62,334 bases of DNA, from assembly GCA_013365325.1 (NCBI GenBank), contig JABVXV010000352.1:1-62334 (forward strand). Reading direction: 5' to 3'. The translations under genes and the position numbers were made by a program. Of this stretch, positions 26,301 through 37,877 are shown in pieces. How positions within the stretch are numbered: the stretch's first letter is position 1; each line of letters starts with the position of its first letter. This DNA is from Dipetalonema caudispina (taxonomy: Eukaryota; Nematoda; Chromadorea; Rhabditida; Onchocercidae). Below the pieces are notes generated by a model. That model was given only the letters and a program-made list of their open reading frames with translations. It ran no database searches and was not told the DNA's origin.

Positions 26301-28365
26301 CAAAAAAATTTGCAGATGATAAAGAATACAGCGTGGTTCAACAGTGAACGTCCATTAGGAGAGATTTCATTAGGTGGTTTAATTATTTTGGTTTTCGTCC
26401 GCATCATACAACTCAACACTTTAAAAACAAAGGTTAAAATACATCAGTCTTATAACATAATATTTCTTAAAATATTCGGGAATTTATGCTCCTTTTAATA
26501 GTGTTCTAGAATATCCGACAAGTCTCTTCTTCTATGTGTGGGTCATTATTAGGTTATTTACCTATGTTAAAGCATTACTGTAATGCTTTGAGATCAGATC
26601 AGCTCTTTTTCGGTAAAAAAAGTGAAAGTGATACTGCGAAAGAAGCATTTCTTTTTGTTCAATATCATTCAGTTCCTGCTACTTGGCTGTTTCCACTAAT
26701 TTAATTATTTCCCATGTTTCATTCAAATATTTTTAATATGTATTACATTCATTTTTGCAGGATCGTTATCTGCACACAAATTGTCTTGCAGCTTTAGCAA
26801 ACATGTCATCTTATTTCAAAAATCTTGCATCCGTTGTTTGCCAAAAACTGATTGGATTACTTGAGGTACAAAATTTTTGAGTGAAATTTTGCAAAAAATT
26901 AACTGCCATAGCTTGTGTGAATTTTCGTGCTAAAGATTTTTGCTCTAAATCATCACAATTTGATTGTTAATAATAGCCGTGCTACTTTTATCTCTTATTT
27001 TCTCAAACTCTATGAATTACGAATGATTAGTTTGCTATAACGAATTCATCCGTTTTGTTTATTTCTAATAATTATGTGACTGCTGGCTATATAGTTCAGT
27101 TGAATGCATTTGGATATTTGAACATTTTCACTTTCTTAGCAGATTTTGCGATAAACTAAGATATAATATTTTATTTTTAGGTTTTTACTCGACGGCATGC
27201 AAAACTGATTGAAAATATGCGCGTCAGGGCTGAATATGATATTGTACAAGAAAAAGAGTCTCATAATTATGTAAATTTTCACATAATTTTCCCTCAGTCT
27301 TTCATCCATAAATTACTGAAATAATTATGTTTTATGTACCACATGTTTTGTAGCATAAAGATATAACGGTTCTGGAAGAAGGTATACGCACTTTACTCGA
27401 AATTTGCAACAGTTGCCTTACATCAAATCTTCGCTCAAATCCACATTTCATTTATACCATACTTTATAAACGTGATCTGTTTGATGCCTTCCAAAATCAT
27501 CCGATGTTCCAGGATTTGATTTGGAATATTTGCGCGGTAAGGAAAAATTTCACATCACTTTAGATTGATTATCGATTGTCTGAGTATTATGGAGATATGT
27601 GATGAAAAATCTTCGAATTTCGGCTTTTTCACATTTTAATTTTGCTTCTAAACTTTTTCATAGTTTTTTGATTCTAAATTGCAAACGCAACTGTTTTCCT
27701 GTTGTAATCTATCAGACTATCAATCACTTTTAGGTTATCAATCACTTTGCGTCACGAGTACAACTTCTGGAGAGGGGGTCATCGGTAAGCGCTGTTCTTG
27801 CCACAATCGAGAAAGGAGCACTCCACTGGTCTACGGATAGGTTCGTTCGTTTTTTTGTCCACATCTACATACGCTCTTTCAAGTATGTACTGATTTTTGT
27901 TTCCGCAGATCTATAAAAGCTAAATATATTTTGGTTGCGAGATTTTATAAACTTTTATTGAAAGGAAAATTTTAAATGAAATATCATTTGAAATGTGCAT
28001 CCCATTGAATTTTTTTAATCCTTTAACTTCTGCAATTTCCTTGTAATATCCACAACTTTTTAAGAAACTGTTTTTCTTCAGGCTGAAGAAGTTTCCAGAA
28101 TTGAAATTCAAATATGTGGAAGATGACAATACGGTGGAATTTTTTGTTCCATATGTTTGGCGATTGATATTTCAGTTTTCAACGTTGTACTGGGATGCAG
28201 CACGTATACGCCTCTTTAATACTTCTTTCCTTACGTAATTCCAATAATTTTTTTATTATTTATAAATCAATTTTTCTATTGGTGTGGGCGGATTCTTCTT
28301 TAAGAACTGAGGAGATGAGACTGCTTGTGAAATTACTGGCACAAATAGTTCGTTTGAAAAGGTGA
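23332..28365 (+). CDS. dym: Dymeclin (Golgi-associated, DYM family)
   Basis: Orthologue of dymeclin, a peripheral Golgi protein needed for Golgi organisation and trafficking; in humans loss causes Dyggve-Melchior-Clausen dysplasia. Exons: 23332-23474, 23749-23895, 24026-24095, 24163-24241, 24409-24511, 24604-24729, 24836-24951, 25094-25291, 25675-25853, 26013-26159, 26316-26432, 26761-26865, 27181-27270, 27354-27536, 27734-27840, 28082 onward. Family landmarks: N-terminal MG (possible myristoylation), ISDNDPFWNHFFSF, ISLGGLIILVFVRIIQ, DRYLHTNCLAALANMS, LYKRDLFDAF, LKKFPELKFKYVED, FFVPYVWRLIF. The ATG follows TTTATTCAG by nine bases, a likely trans-splice site. Two endings fit: stop at 28236-28238 (688 residues), or a donor at 28235 joined to 28305-28365 (707 residues). 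Human dymeclin is 669. Confidence 0.97.
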
Positions 28366-31013
28366 TGTTTTCATCTTGATATATTGATCTATTTTCTAAC
28401 TGCATTTGATGTCTAAAGTGTCTTTTTAGTTTTTGTTATGCATCGGTTGAAATGCTTAGTTCCGTTTGCATTACCAAAGAAATTTCGCTTCATTATATTT
28501 GTGCTGAAAAATTATATGCACTGTATTTATAGTTTTTTAGTTACGAATTCAATTCAAAATAACATGAAAACGTTGGAATAAAAGCAGAATAGTCTAATGT
28601 ATTTGGTTTATGAGTTATATCCACGCACCCAAAAATGTTTGAATGGTTTGTGATATTATATTAGTCTTTATAAAACTTGTAATTCTCCAAGACTATTTTT
28701 AAGCTTTTGTCCAATTAAGTTTTCTATGAAATTTTTTTAATGATTGGTTGGAAATTTTTGAAGTTATTTTCAAGTTATTCTGGTCTGGTTTGCTTTGTTA
28801 TCTTTGTTATATTTTGAACTTCGTCTGCCGATAAGTAAATGAAGTAGTGAGGTGTAGTTGAGGTGTCAGTTATTCATTGTTGTCCTCATCTTATCTATAA
28901 TTTATTGGGCTAAAAACAAAATCTGATTTATACTTTATCTGGAAAATAAATTTTGCCGAAGTATTTTTTTGTTTTATTTGTAGTTTTACACATGAACTGC
29001 TTTACGAGGTCGCCTGTTTTACTTGTAGGAACTTTGAGATGTTATTCAATTTTTAGTGGATTTCAGTTTAATTTATGTTTTACAACCCTGTTTGAAAGAG
29101 CATATTAATCATTCAGAGGGATAATAGATAACTTTTGTGAATTGTCTAGCACTTAGTTCCTTGATTTCTGTTCTTCTGTCATAGAACTAGTTATCTTACA
29201 AGGGTGTTATAATTGCCACAAAGTAGATTTTTTTTTTGAATAATGACACTAAGAAGAAAATACTTTTCAGTTACTTTTCTTTGAGACTTTCATGCAGATA
29301 TTCTTGCACCTGTCACTTATTACTTCAGTACATACAGGTAAGAGTGCAGGATGGGTATATTATATCACATAAACTGTTTTTACGAGATCGCCGTTGCTGA
29401 CTTCTATTTTTCATTTCGGAAGTTATGGTTTACGTTTTAATAAGCGATTGGTCTGTATCGTAAACGTAGAATATGTGAATGACGAAGAAATCAATTCCGC
29501 ACGAAATATTTTTGATTATTGGCCTATCAATGAATTTATGGATGAATGAATGATTTTCTCAACATTTATCCAACATTTTTTTATTTTTTTAATTCTATCG
29601 TTGGTTGTACTTATTAATTTAAACTATGCCAAGATATTATTTAGTATTACTTCTGTACTTTTCTTCATTTATTGTTCAAGAAAACGTTTCATCCAATAAG
29701 AAAACTAACTGTTAGAAGATGTGCTGGCGATTGTACCTGCTGATTTGACATTGAAACACTTTTGGAATTTTTCTGCGGAAAGATCCGGATAATTTTGTCG
29801 TTTGTATGCTTCGCAAAGAACTCATTTGTGAATTTGATGCAATTCGATAATGACGAAATTTCTGTAGTTAAGAAGTGATGCGGAAGACAAAAAAGGACAA
29901 TTATACAGGTAAACACAGAGAAGAGAAAGAGATTCGTTAATATTTCCTAATCGTGCCATTTGACCTTGTGATTGGACCCAGATGACGTCGATCAAATGCT
30001 CGATAAGCGAACAACGGACAGGGATGGGTATGCCATTTTCACACCTTTAAATGCATTCAAAGAAATGCATCACTGCCTCACTCCTATATTTTCAATTTAA
30101 TAGCATCAGTTTGATTTTTTAACTTTTTATTGTTTTTAGCATTCCCATTTTCCTCTTACTGATATATTTTAAAATTTGGAATGGAATACAATTTATAGGC
30201 ATTAAAATTATGAATATTTAATGGTAGGGATGGATCTCGCATAGTTCAATCCAAATTTTCATTTCTACCTATAATAGCTAATTTCTCCCTATGAAATTAT
30301 ACGAAATGCTATGAGTTTACACATCAGTAACAGTTAATTTCCTTAGTTTTGAAATCAATATTAATTAGTAGTTGCTTCCTTCTAAACTTCTTTATTCAGT
30401 GGATATAATGATGGAGACAACGATGTGTGAACAATAATCATTCTCTTCGTTGATCGTTTTTTTTTTTCTTTTTTTTTTTAATAGTTGAAATAGGTTCTAA
30501 TTACCCATTAATATTTGCTGATTGCATTTTGGCGCATAAATTGAAATTGGAGCATTTGAAATTCTTATTTTGCCCAACGTTTTCATCCTCATTATCCTCA
30601 TTTACTGTTTATCCTGTAATTATGCTACAGAGAGAAGGTAGAGAAAACGGGTTTGTAGAAAAATGTATGTTTTGTTAATTGTTAAACAGAATACCCAAAT
30701 ATATGAGAATCGGGGGTGACATCAATACATTGAGTATTTCTTGAAAACTGGTCCTAGTGATTTATTTTGTCTTTAAATCATGCTGTTTTCTTCTTGTTTT
30801 GATTTATAATTTGATAGAAGTGAAAAAACAATATCTTTAAACTCTATTAAATTAACGATGGCAATCATTTTCATCATATCTCAAGAAATGTCATTCGAGA
30901 TTTTAATTGATATTGAGTTGATTACGTGGTCTAGCAATGAGCATCGGGTATTAAGTGCGAAATTTGGAAATATCAAATTTAAAATTGAAATTGCATGATT
31001 TCTGTTGTTGTAG
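28366..31013. other. Intergenic region with scattered coding-like fragments
   Basis: Between dymeclin and the dehydrogenase. Around 29700-29930 three short plus-strand frames follow one another in different phases, and at about 29985-30030 an acidic open segment (VDQMLDKRTTDRDG) ends at a possible GTATGC donor. None could be joined into a model. They could be remnants of a decayed gene, a 5' exon of the dehydrogenase gene, or chance. Confidence 0.4.
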
Positions 31014-33658
31014 ATGTTTGCTCTGGTTCATTCAGCATTATATTGGGTGCTGAAGACGTACGTCGTTTATCGTATCGTCAGGACAGCCGTGGCACTTTGG
31101 TCCACTGTTGCAATATATCTCATCGCTCCATTATTTTATAAGCCTAATTTTGATTCATATAAAGGACGATGGACAGGTTGACTATTATTACAATTATTTT
31201 TTGAATTTCTAAATTTTAATTTATTTCGATTTGTACAAATGATTAAACATCTCACTTTGTATTTATTGCTATGAAATGTGATCTCTTCCACACCACAACT
31301 TCATTCTTTCACTTATTTTGCCAATTTATATGATTTTTATGGAATAAAAGTAAATATGAACATAGGAAACATACAAATTTAATCTCTAAGGTTTCCAGTT
31401 GCCATGTAGTATATGCATCCACTGAACATGGTAGATTAATGTTTTTAATTATTTAAAAAATTCATTTTTACAGTTGTTACTGGTGGAACAGATGGTATTG
31501 GAAAAGCATATACAATCGAATTGGCAAGATATGGATTACGCAAATTTGTGCTTATTGGTCGAAATGAAATAAAACTTCAGGAAATGAAAACCTATTTGGG
31601 TAGGAGTTAATCCAGAATTAATGAATTCTCTTTGAAGTTTCGATTTGGAACGATTCTGAAAATATTTGTAATAATTTACTGTTCTAACTAAGAATTTTCT
31701 GCATTCTTAGTTATTTGGTATTTTTATTCTCAATTTCTGCTAACAAAAATTACATCTGTTTCTTTTTTCCAAATATAAGCTTTGGCTGTAGAATATTTTT
31801 CTTTTCTCTTTTTCTCTATCAAATTCTACCTTCTTCAAATAATTGCCGCTAATAATGCTGTTGATGAATTATTCCCACTTCCATCGTCCATAACATATAT
31901 GCCATCATTAATGGAGCAAGTGATAAGTTTGGGTGAAAAATGAAATTAATTGGATGTTTTATGTTATTTCATTTTTCATCAAAAGGTCGTTCATGTTTGA
32001 TAACTTATTGTCTGGAATCGATTTAGATTGTTTACTTATTTTTCGTAGATGTTTGTTGTTGTATGATAAGCACATTTTATCTTCTAGAGAGCAAATTTGG
32101 TGCTCGTGTGCAAACATATTTGTTCGATTTCTACGATGGTGATTATACTAAGATGAGAAGATTTATTGAGGATATCGATGTTGGTTTTGTCTGTAAGTAT
32201 TTACTATATTTCCAAAAATTCTACAGAATTTCTTAATTTTAGCAGTTAGTTGAACTAGTCTAAACCATCAGTTTTTAAACGTTTTGAGATTTACTTCTTC
32301 CATAATTAAGGGAATTCAGGTAGATTTTAATGATATGAAATAACTCTCCGCGCGATTGGTTGAATTTGTTGAAATATAGTTGTTTGTAGTAAATAGCGTT
32401 GGTACTGGGAGAGAACGGATGGAACGATATGGTGATAACCCAGAAGCTGATCGCAAACTGCTTAAAGTGAATGGACTAGGTGCCGCTGAAGTAAGATTAA
32501 AATTGTTCTTTACAGAATTCGTGATATTGATTACTGTTAGGGTTTTTTGTCTGCCATCGGAGCACCTTAGTGTTGACATGCGTGGTAGTTGGATTTTTTA
32601 TTTGTCTTTTGGTGTGATTTAACAAAGGTGAATTTGTAGTTGAAATAAAAGCTTTAATATAATATGTGATAAGTCAAATTATGTTTCAGTTCTTGTCGAT
32701 AGTTTTACCAACAATGGAAAAAAATGGTGGTGGACAGATTGTTGTCTTATCATCTTGTCAAAGCTTTAGACCCTTTCCGTATGTCGCATCTTATTGTGCC
32801 GCAAAAGTAGGTGCTTCAGAGATTCGTCACAGTCTTGTCATTTTAACGATTTTTATTCTTTCATTTCAGTTTTTCCACTTATTTTTGACCTACTAATGAG
32901 AGTTGTTTCATTTTTGACCTTTTGATGAGAAATGCTAGTGCAAAATTTTTAGGCCATGTTGTCGTTTTTGTGTGAGGCAATAGATCGTGAATGGTCCACG
33001 GTAAAGGTACAGTGCTTGACACCTGCGCTCGTAGCAACAAAAATGACGCATTATGATAATAATTATAAATCGTTTTTCGTAAAAAATGCGGATGATTTCG
33101 CAAGAGAAGCTGTGAAGACAATTGGTTTAACAAGTATGACAACCGGATGTCTTAATCATGAACTGCAAGTAATGATTTGAACAAACTTTTTATTCATAAT
33201 TTACCAGTAGGTTAAGGTGAGTTTGCATTTCATAAACAAACTAGATGACGAACATTATTTCCTGCTATCGGTCCCAATCTTTTTATTATGCAACTTTCTA
33301 TTTGTTCTTATTGGAATGATTGTCGCATGGAAGTTAATATTTCCGTACAAAAATAAATCATTATTTTAAAATATTTTGGTGTCTGGTCACTATGAGAAAT
33401 TCTTTAGATTAGATTTATATGGTCAAGTTTTATTCTTCTCATTTCTCTCATCAAAATCATTAATTCTAGATGTTAATGCGACATATGTTTCCATGGACCT
33501 TATTGAAATATCTGCTGTTGCCAATTTACTGGTACCATAAGCGAAGGACTGACCCACTCCAAGATATTTATTCGGACACAGCCGGCAACAAAAAGGTTTC
33601 AATTTATAAGTTTTTGACTGTTCCATTCACCAAAAAAAATTATTTTAATTCATCATAA
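31014..33658 (+). CDS. HSDL1/HSD17B12-like short-chain dehydrogenase
   Basis: Short-chain dehydrogenase/reductase of the steroid or acyl-CoA reductase branch that includes HSD17B12, LET-767 and HSDL1; the exact substrate cannot be read from sequence. Seven exons in phase: 31014-31176, 31474-31599, 32088-32192, 32390-32490, 32690-32806, 32953-33168, 33470-33658, giving 338 residues (human HSDL1 is about 330). A hydrophobic N-terminus likely anchors it in a membrane. Rossmann motif TGGTDGIG is at 57-64. The catalytic set is Asn159 (KVNG), Ser187 (LSSCQ), Tyr200 and Lys204 (YCAAK). The usual NNAG-type motif reads NSVG at 133-136. The C-terminal layout ([10 protein letters not shown], then a hydrophobic helix) resembles HSDL1. 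The ATG directly follows TTGTTGTAG, so trans-splicing or an unseen upstream exon is possible. Confidence 0.92.
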
Positions 33659-36384
33659 ATAGAGTTTATGATAAATAGGCTTTGAAAAGTAGTATAGTCT
33701 TTCGTCATTCAGATTACAAGATATTCTGGTGTTTTTAGTGTCTTTTTTAAGCATTTTCGAAGCTTTATTATTATGTTTCTTACCTATGCTTTCCTTCTTA
33801 TATGAGCCTTCATTTAATAGTCTTACTCATTAACGGTAATACTAATCAAACGTATACCCAATCTATTTAAAAAGTGAACAGTGAAATATAATTTTCTGAT
33901 TTTTAAATTAGAGGCGCCATATTTCTATATTAACAAAATATAAATCTGTTGTTCTGTTTCATACGATTTAAGTTTCTTTATAGGTTTATTAACTGCCGAG
34001 ATGGAATATGGGTATAGCACAATAAGCATGCATAGCTTATCAGGTTTCTCCTGCAGTATTCACAGTAAAGGTCATCGTTGTCATTTCCCTGAATTTAAAT
34101 GCTATTCCAGGGAATGTCATCAGTAAAAAATATTTTGTTTCAGATTAATGATCATTAGAACCAAGGAAGTTTTTTTGTATATTTTTTATGTGAAGGCGAA
34201 AATATGTGAAGGCCTAAATCTTTCTTTGAATGAAGAAGAATAATCTTCAATCATTTCTGTGAATTTAGTGGAGTAAGCTCTGACACCTTTCTCTTTCTGT
34301 ATAAAACAAAGTTATTCTCGATATTCAGGATTTTGAAACTCTATTCTCTTGGCTATTTTTTCTATCATTCTAATGTTTTATTATGTACTTATTGTTATTT
34401 CGAGTAATTGTTAAAACGGAATGCTTTTTAAAATTGAAAAATAAATCAATTGCTTTTCGATATTTTTAAAATTGCTAAATAAGAGCAACAGTGAAAATAA
34501 GAAAGAGAGTGGGAGAAGGAGAACACTAATGTCTTACTGTAAAGTTGAAGATTTTTTAGTAATTATCATTCAACAAGACAAGAATGAGGTCGGATTTGTA
34601 GTATTTCAGCCAACATGCTGACGTTGGATAGTATCAATTAGTTACAGCAGATATTCCATCTCTGAATCGAATGAACTTTGCATAACTTTTTATTCAACCA
34701 GATGAATCCTTTATTTCAAATGTAAACTATTGAAGGTAATCAGTTTGAATAAAAGAGCTGTATAAAAAAAATTTCATAATAGTCAATGTTGAGCAAATAT
34801 ATTCATTTCTTTCTCTTTTATTTATAATTTCGAAACTAAAAATATTTCCTACAGTCTTCGAAAATATTTTTTCGGTTTGAATAATTAATCTATCATTTCT
34901 AGTTTGTTGTTTTACAAACTAAACAATATTTTCTCCTTACGGTTACAATTCTATTTAAGTTAACAACGTGAATTATGCTACTTCCTGTATTCTTGATTTT
35001 AAGCAATATCCTTAAGCAGAAAGTTTTCCGCCGATACTGCTTCATTGAGAAAAGAGTTGAAATTACGAGATGAAGGATGCAATTAATTTATATAAATTCG
35101 AACTTGGAGTTATGCATCAAATTGTTGCTAAAAAAACTTTATGCTAATAATCATCCTGACAGTATCATGGCTATGATAATAGCTCCTAACAAGTCTGTAT
35201 TCCTGCTTTAGGTAATGATAAGAGGTATATTAGAGAACATATATTATTGTGAATAATTAACTGAAAAACATTTTAGATTGGAAAATCCCTGCGAAATTGT
35301 AGCTTTTAAGCATAAGCAATTAAGTTAATTCCCGCACAGATTTGATAAGAAATCTTACATCGCATAATTACTGCCTTTTTTTATAGTAATATTTATTTAT
35401 AAAACAAATGAAATTGAGAAATTTTTTGGGTAGCAACACAGTAAAGCACCGAATTGCAGAGGGAATTCGGAATGTTCGATTTACCATTTAACATATATTA
35501 GTTAGGTTAAATATTTATAAAAGTTGGAAAATTCTAAACAATTGTAATCCTTAATTGTTTTATTTAATTCCACTCTATCTTCTTTTCTTTTAAATGAAAC
35601 TGTGTCATTCTTCAGTTTAATATAACCAATAAGAAAAAATGTTAACATTTGTTGGTAAGATAATACTTTGGTTAATTAATTGTATCCATTAAAGTAATTT
35701 AAAAAAAAAGGATTATCACAGATTTTCCATATCTTTCCGGAAAGAATACTTAAACGCCAGTCGGTATGCAATCACATTTCCGTCTACGATCAATATATGA
35801 TCATATATATGGATTTAAACCTAAGATGTTTTTAAACGACTTGGCCCTCATGAATTCTTATCTGGAATCATTTGAAATTTAAAAACAAATATTTATTGTC
35901 GATTCATAATTTTGAAATATTCTAATGATTAACCAAAGTGTTTGCAGAAGTGTCCAAATTGAGTTCACAATGATTGCTTCTCTGATCGTCCCATCAGTGA
36001 TACGAATATGAATAATGTCAATCTTTCGCATCAGTTCTACCAAATTCCGCGCTTTAACTAATTTTCGAAGTAGTTTTTGGTTTGGGCTTCAATGCAAAAC
36101 ACAAGTTATCACTCATTCAGAAGATTAACGTACGTTGCACCGAGTAAACAAACAATCTTGATTCTGACGTAAATGTTTCATGCAGAGAAGAAAAGTGAGT
36201 TAGCAACGTTAAGATCTTTTTAAATTATTTTACTAAATTTTTAAATCAAAATCAGAAAATTTATATCCTGCATGAATACAGTGATTTGCGGAAAGAGAAA
36301 AACAAAATGAATAATTTCACTAAGTTTTGATTTCTAATTATTATTTCACTGCTATATTTGAATGTAATTTCTCTACAATGTTTC
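33659..36384. other. Intergenic region, nothing supported
   Basis: Convergent 3' ends of the dehydrogenase (plus) and the four-pass protein gene (minus). I see no exon chain, RNA gene or repeat worth naming. Confidence 0.6.
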
Positions 36385-37823
36385 TCATTTCTTGGATGAT
36401 TCACCGAAATCACTTGCTGTTTCGCGATGTTGTATCACCTGGATAGATAACTATTTTGTTGTGAAATGATAGGAAACTTTTCTCAGATAGATCAACAGTT
36501 ACACTGAATAGTTAGGGAGCTGATTTGATAAGATTCAAAGAAAAAACCGCTCCTTTTATTTTATTTCTCTAAGATGGCGTGTAAAAATTCACTTCCTTTT
36601 GTCAACAATTTTAAACCTTTGACCTTTTTCCTTCTCAAGATTTTACAATTCTTTTGCAAAAAAATCTTGCAAATAGCATTTTCTGTGATGTGAGATAACT
36701 TTTTGAAAATAAAAAAAGACAGTTGAGTGAAAAATAAATACTTACTTCCATAGCGGAATTATTTTTAGAATCGGGAGCGTTTTGATATGGTTCACTGTAG
36801 AGAATTTAATAATTCAATGATAAAGATTAAACTGTTTTGTTTAGGAGAGAAAAAGTTAACAAATCAGTGGGTAAGTTATGAAATACACCAAACAGAAAAA
36901 AATTGTTAGAAATTTATAAAAAAAGCCTACTTGTTTGTTTCTTTCGATCCAGTAGGCTCAGCTATTTGCCGTTTTAAAACCACATTTCCTTCAAGTGACC
37001 CTTCCCCTCGAACTTCTTTGTCTAGAAAACCATTGTCAAATGTTTCAAAATAACCTTATAAATCGCTAGCGATCAAGATTAACTGACCCTTAACCTTGAA
37101 TATGTTAGGTAATAAAACTAGAATTCCAAACAACACATATTTTTATGCATTTATGAATTAAACAGTTCAAAGAAATAAAAATGATTTCTGAAGATGCTTT
37201 GCGCAACAATTTTTAACAATCTGCGGAGTTTCAATATTTAAGCCTTAATAATGGAACCAATTTAAATTTTCGACATTGAGAAAATACCTGATTTTTCCGC
37301 AACTTGCCCTTTTTTTTGTAAATATCTGGAAAATGCTTTAATATTTGCTTGCATAACACAAGCAAATTATAAGATATGTTCGAAATGCATAACTTGAGAT
37401 CATCTATCCTTGAGGTAATCGGTTAAAAATGGAAACTTATCAGAGACAGATCACCGTGAAGTTTTGGTTCTGATATGGGAATTTTTAAAATTATGAAGTT
37501 TGCTGCACCGCCATTCTTTGAAACTCTCAAATTTTAATACATTTTTGTTTAAAAGATCTCGTAAGTCATATTTAGTTTAAGAATGGAGGAAAGAATGAAA
37601 AGAGGATTTCTTTAAAATATTTCCAAAATGAATTTATCAAAATCATCAAAAATTTAGGTTCTTAAATTCCGTTTAACACTTACTGTTTATACTTTCTTGT
37701 AACATCTTCAGTTTTTGCATTTAATTCACGTTCGTTTTCTTCACGTGCTCTCATTCCCATTCGTTCTTGTTGCAATCCTATATGACTTCTTTCCATTTGT
37801 TCATTTGGAATACCTTGTAAAAA

Positions 37824-37877
<54 letters not shown>

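Noticed and set aside
32879..33142. Minus-strand frames over the dehydrogenase exons (also 32316-32579, 33423-33626)
   Set aside because: Antisense shadows of exons with clear family motifs on the plus strand.
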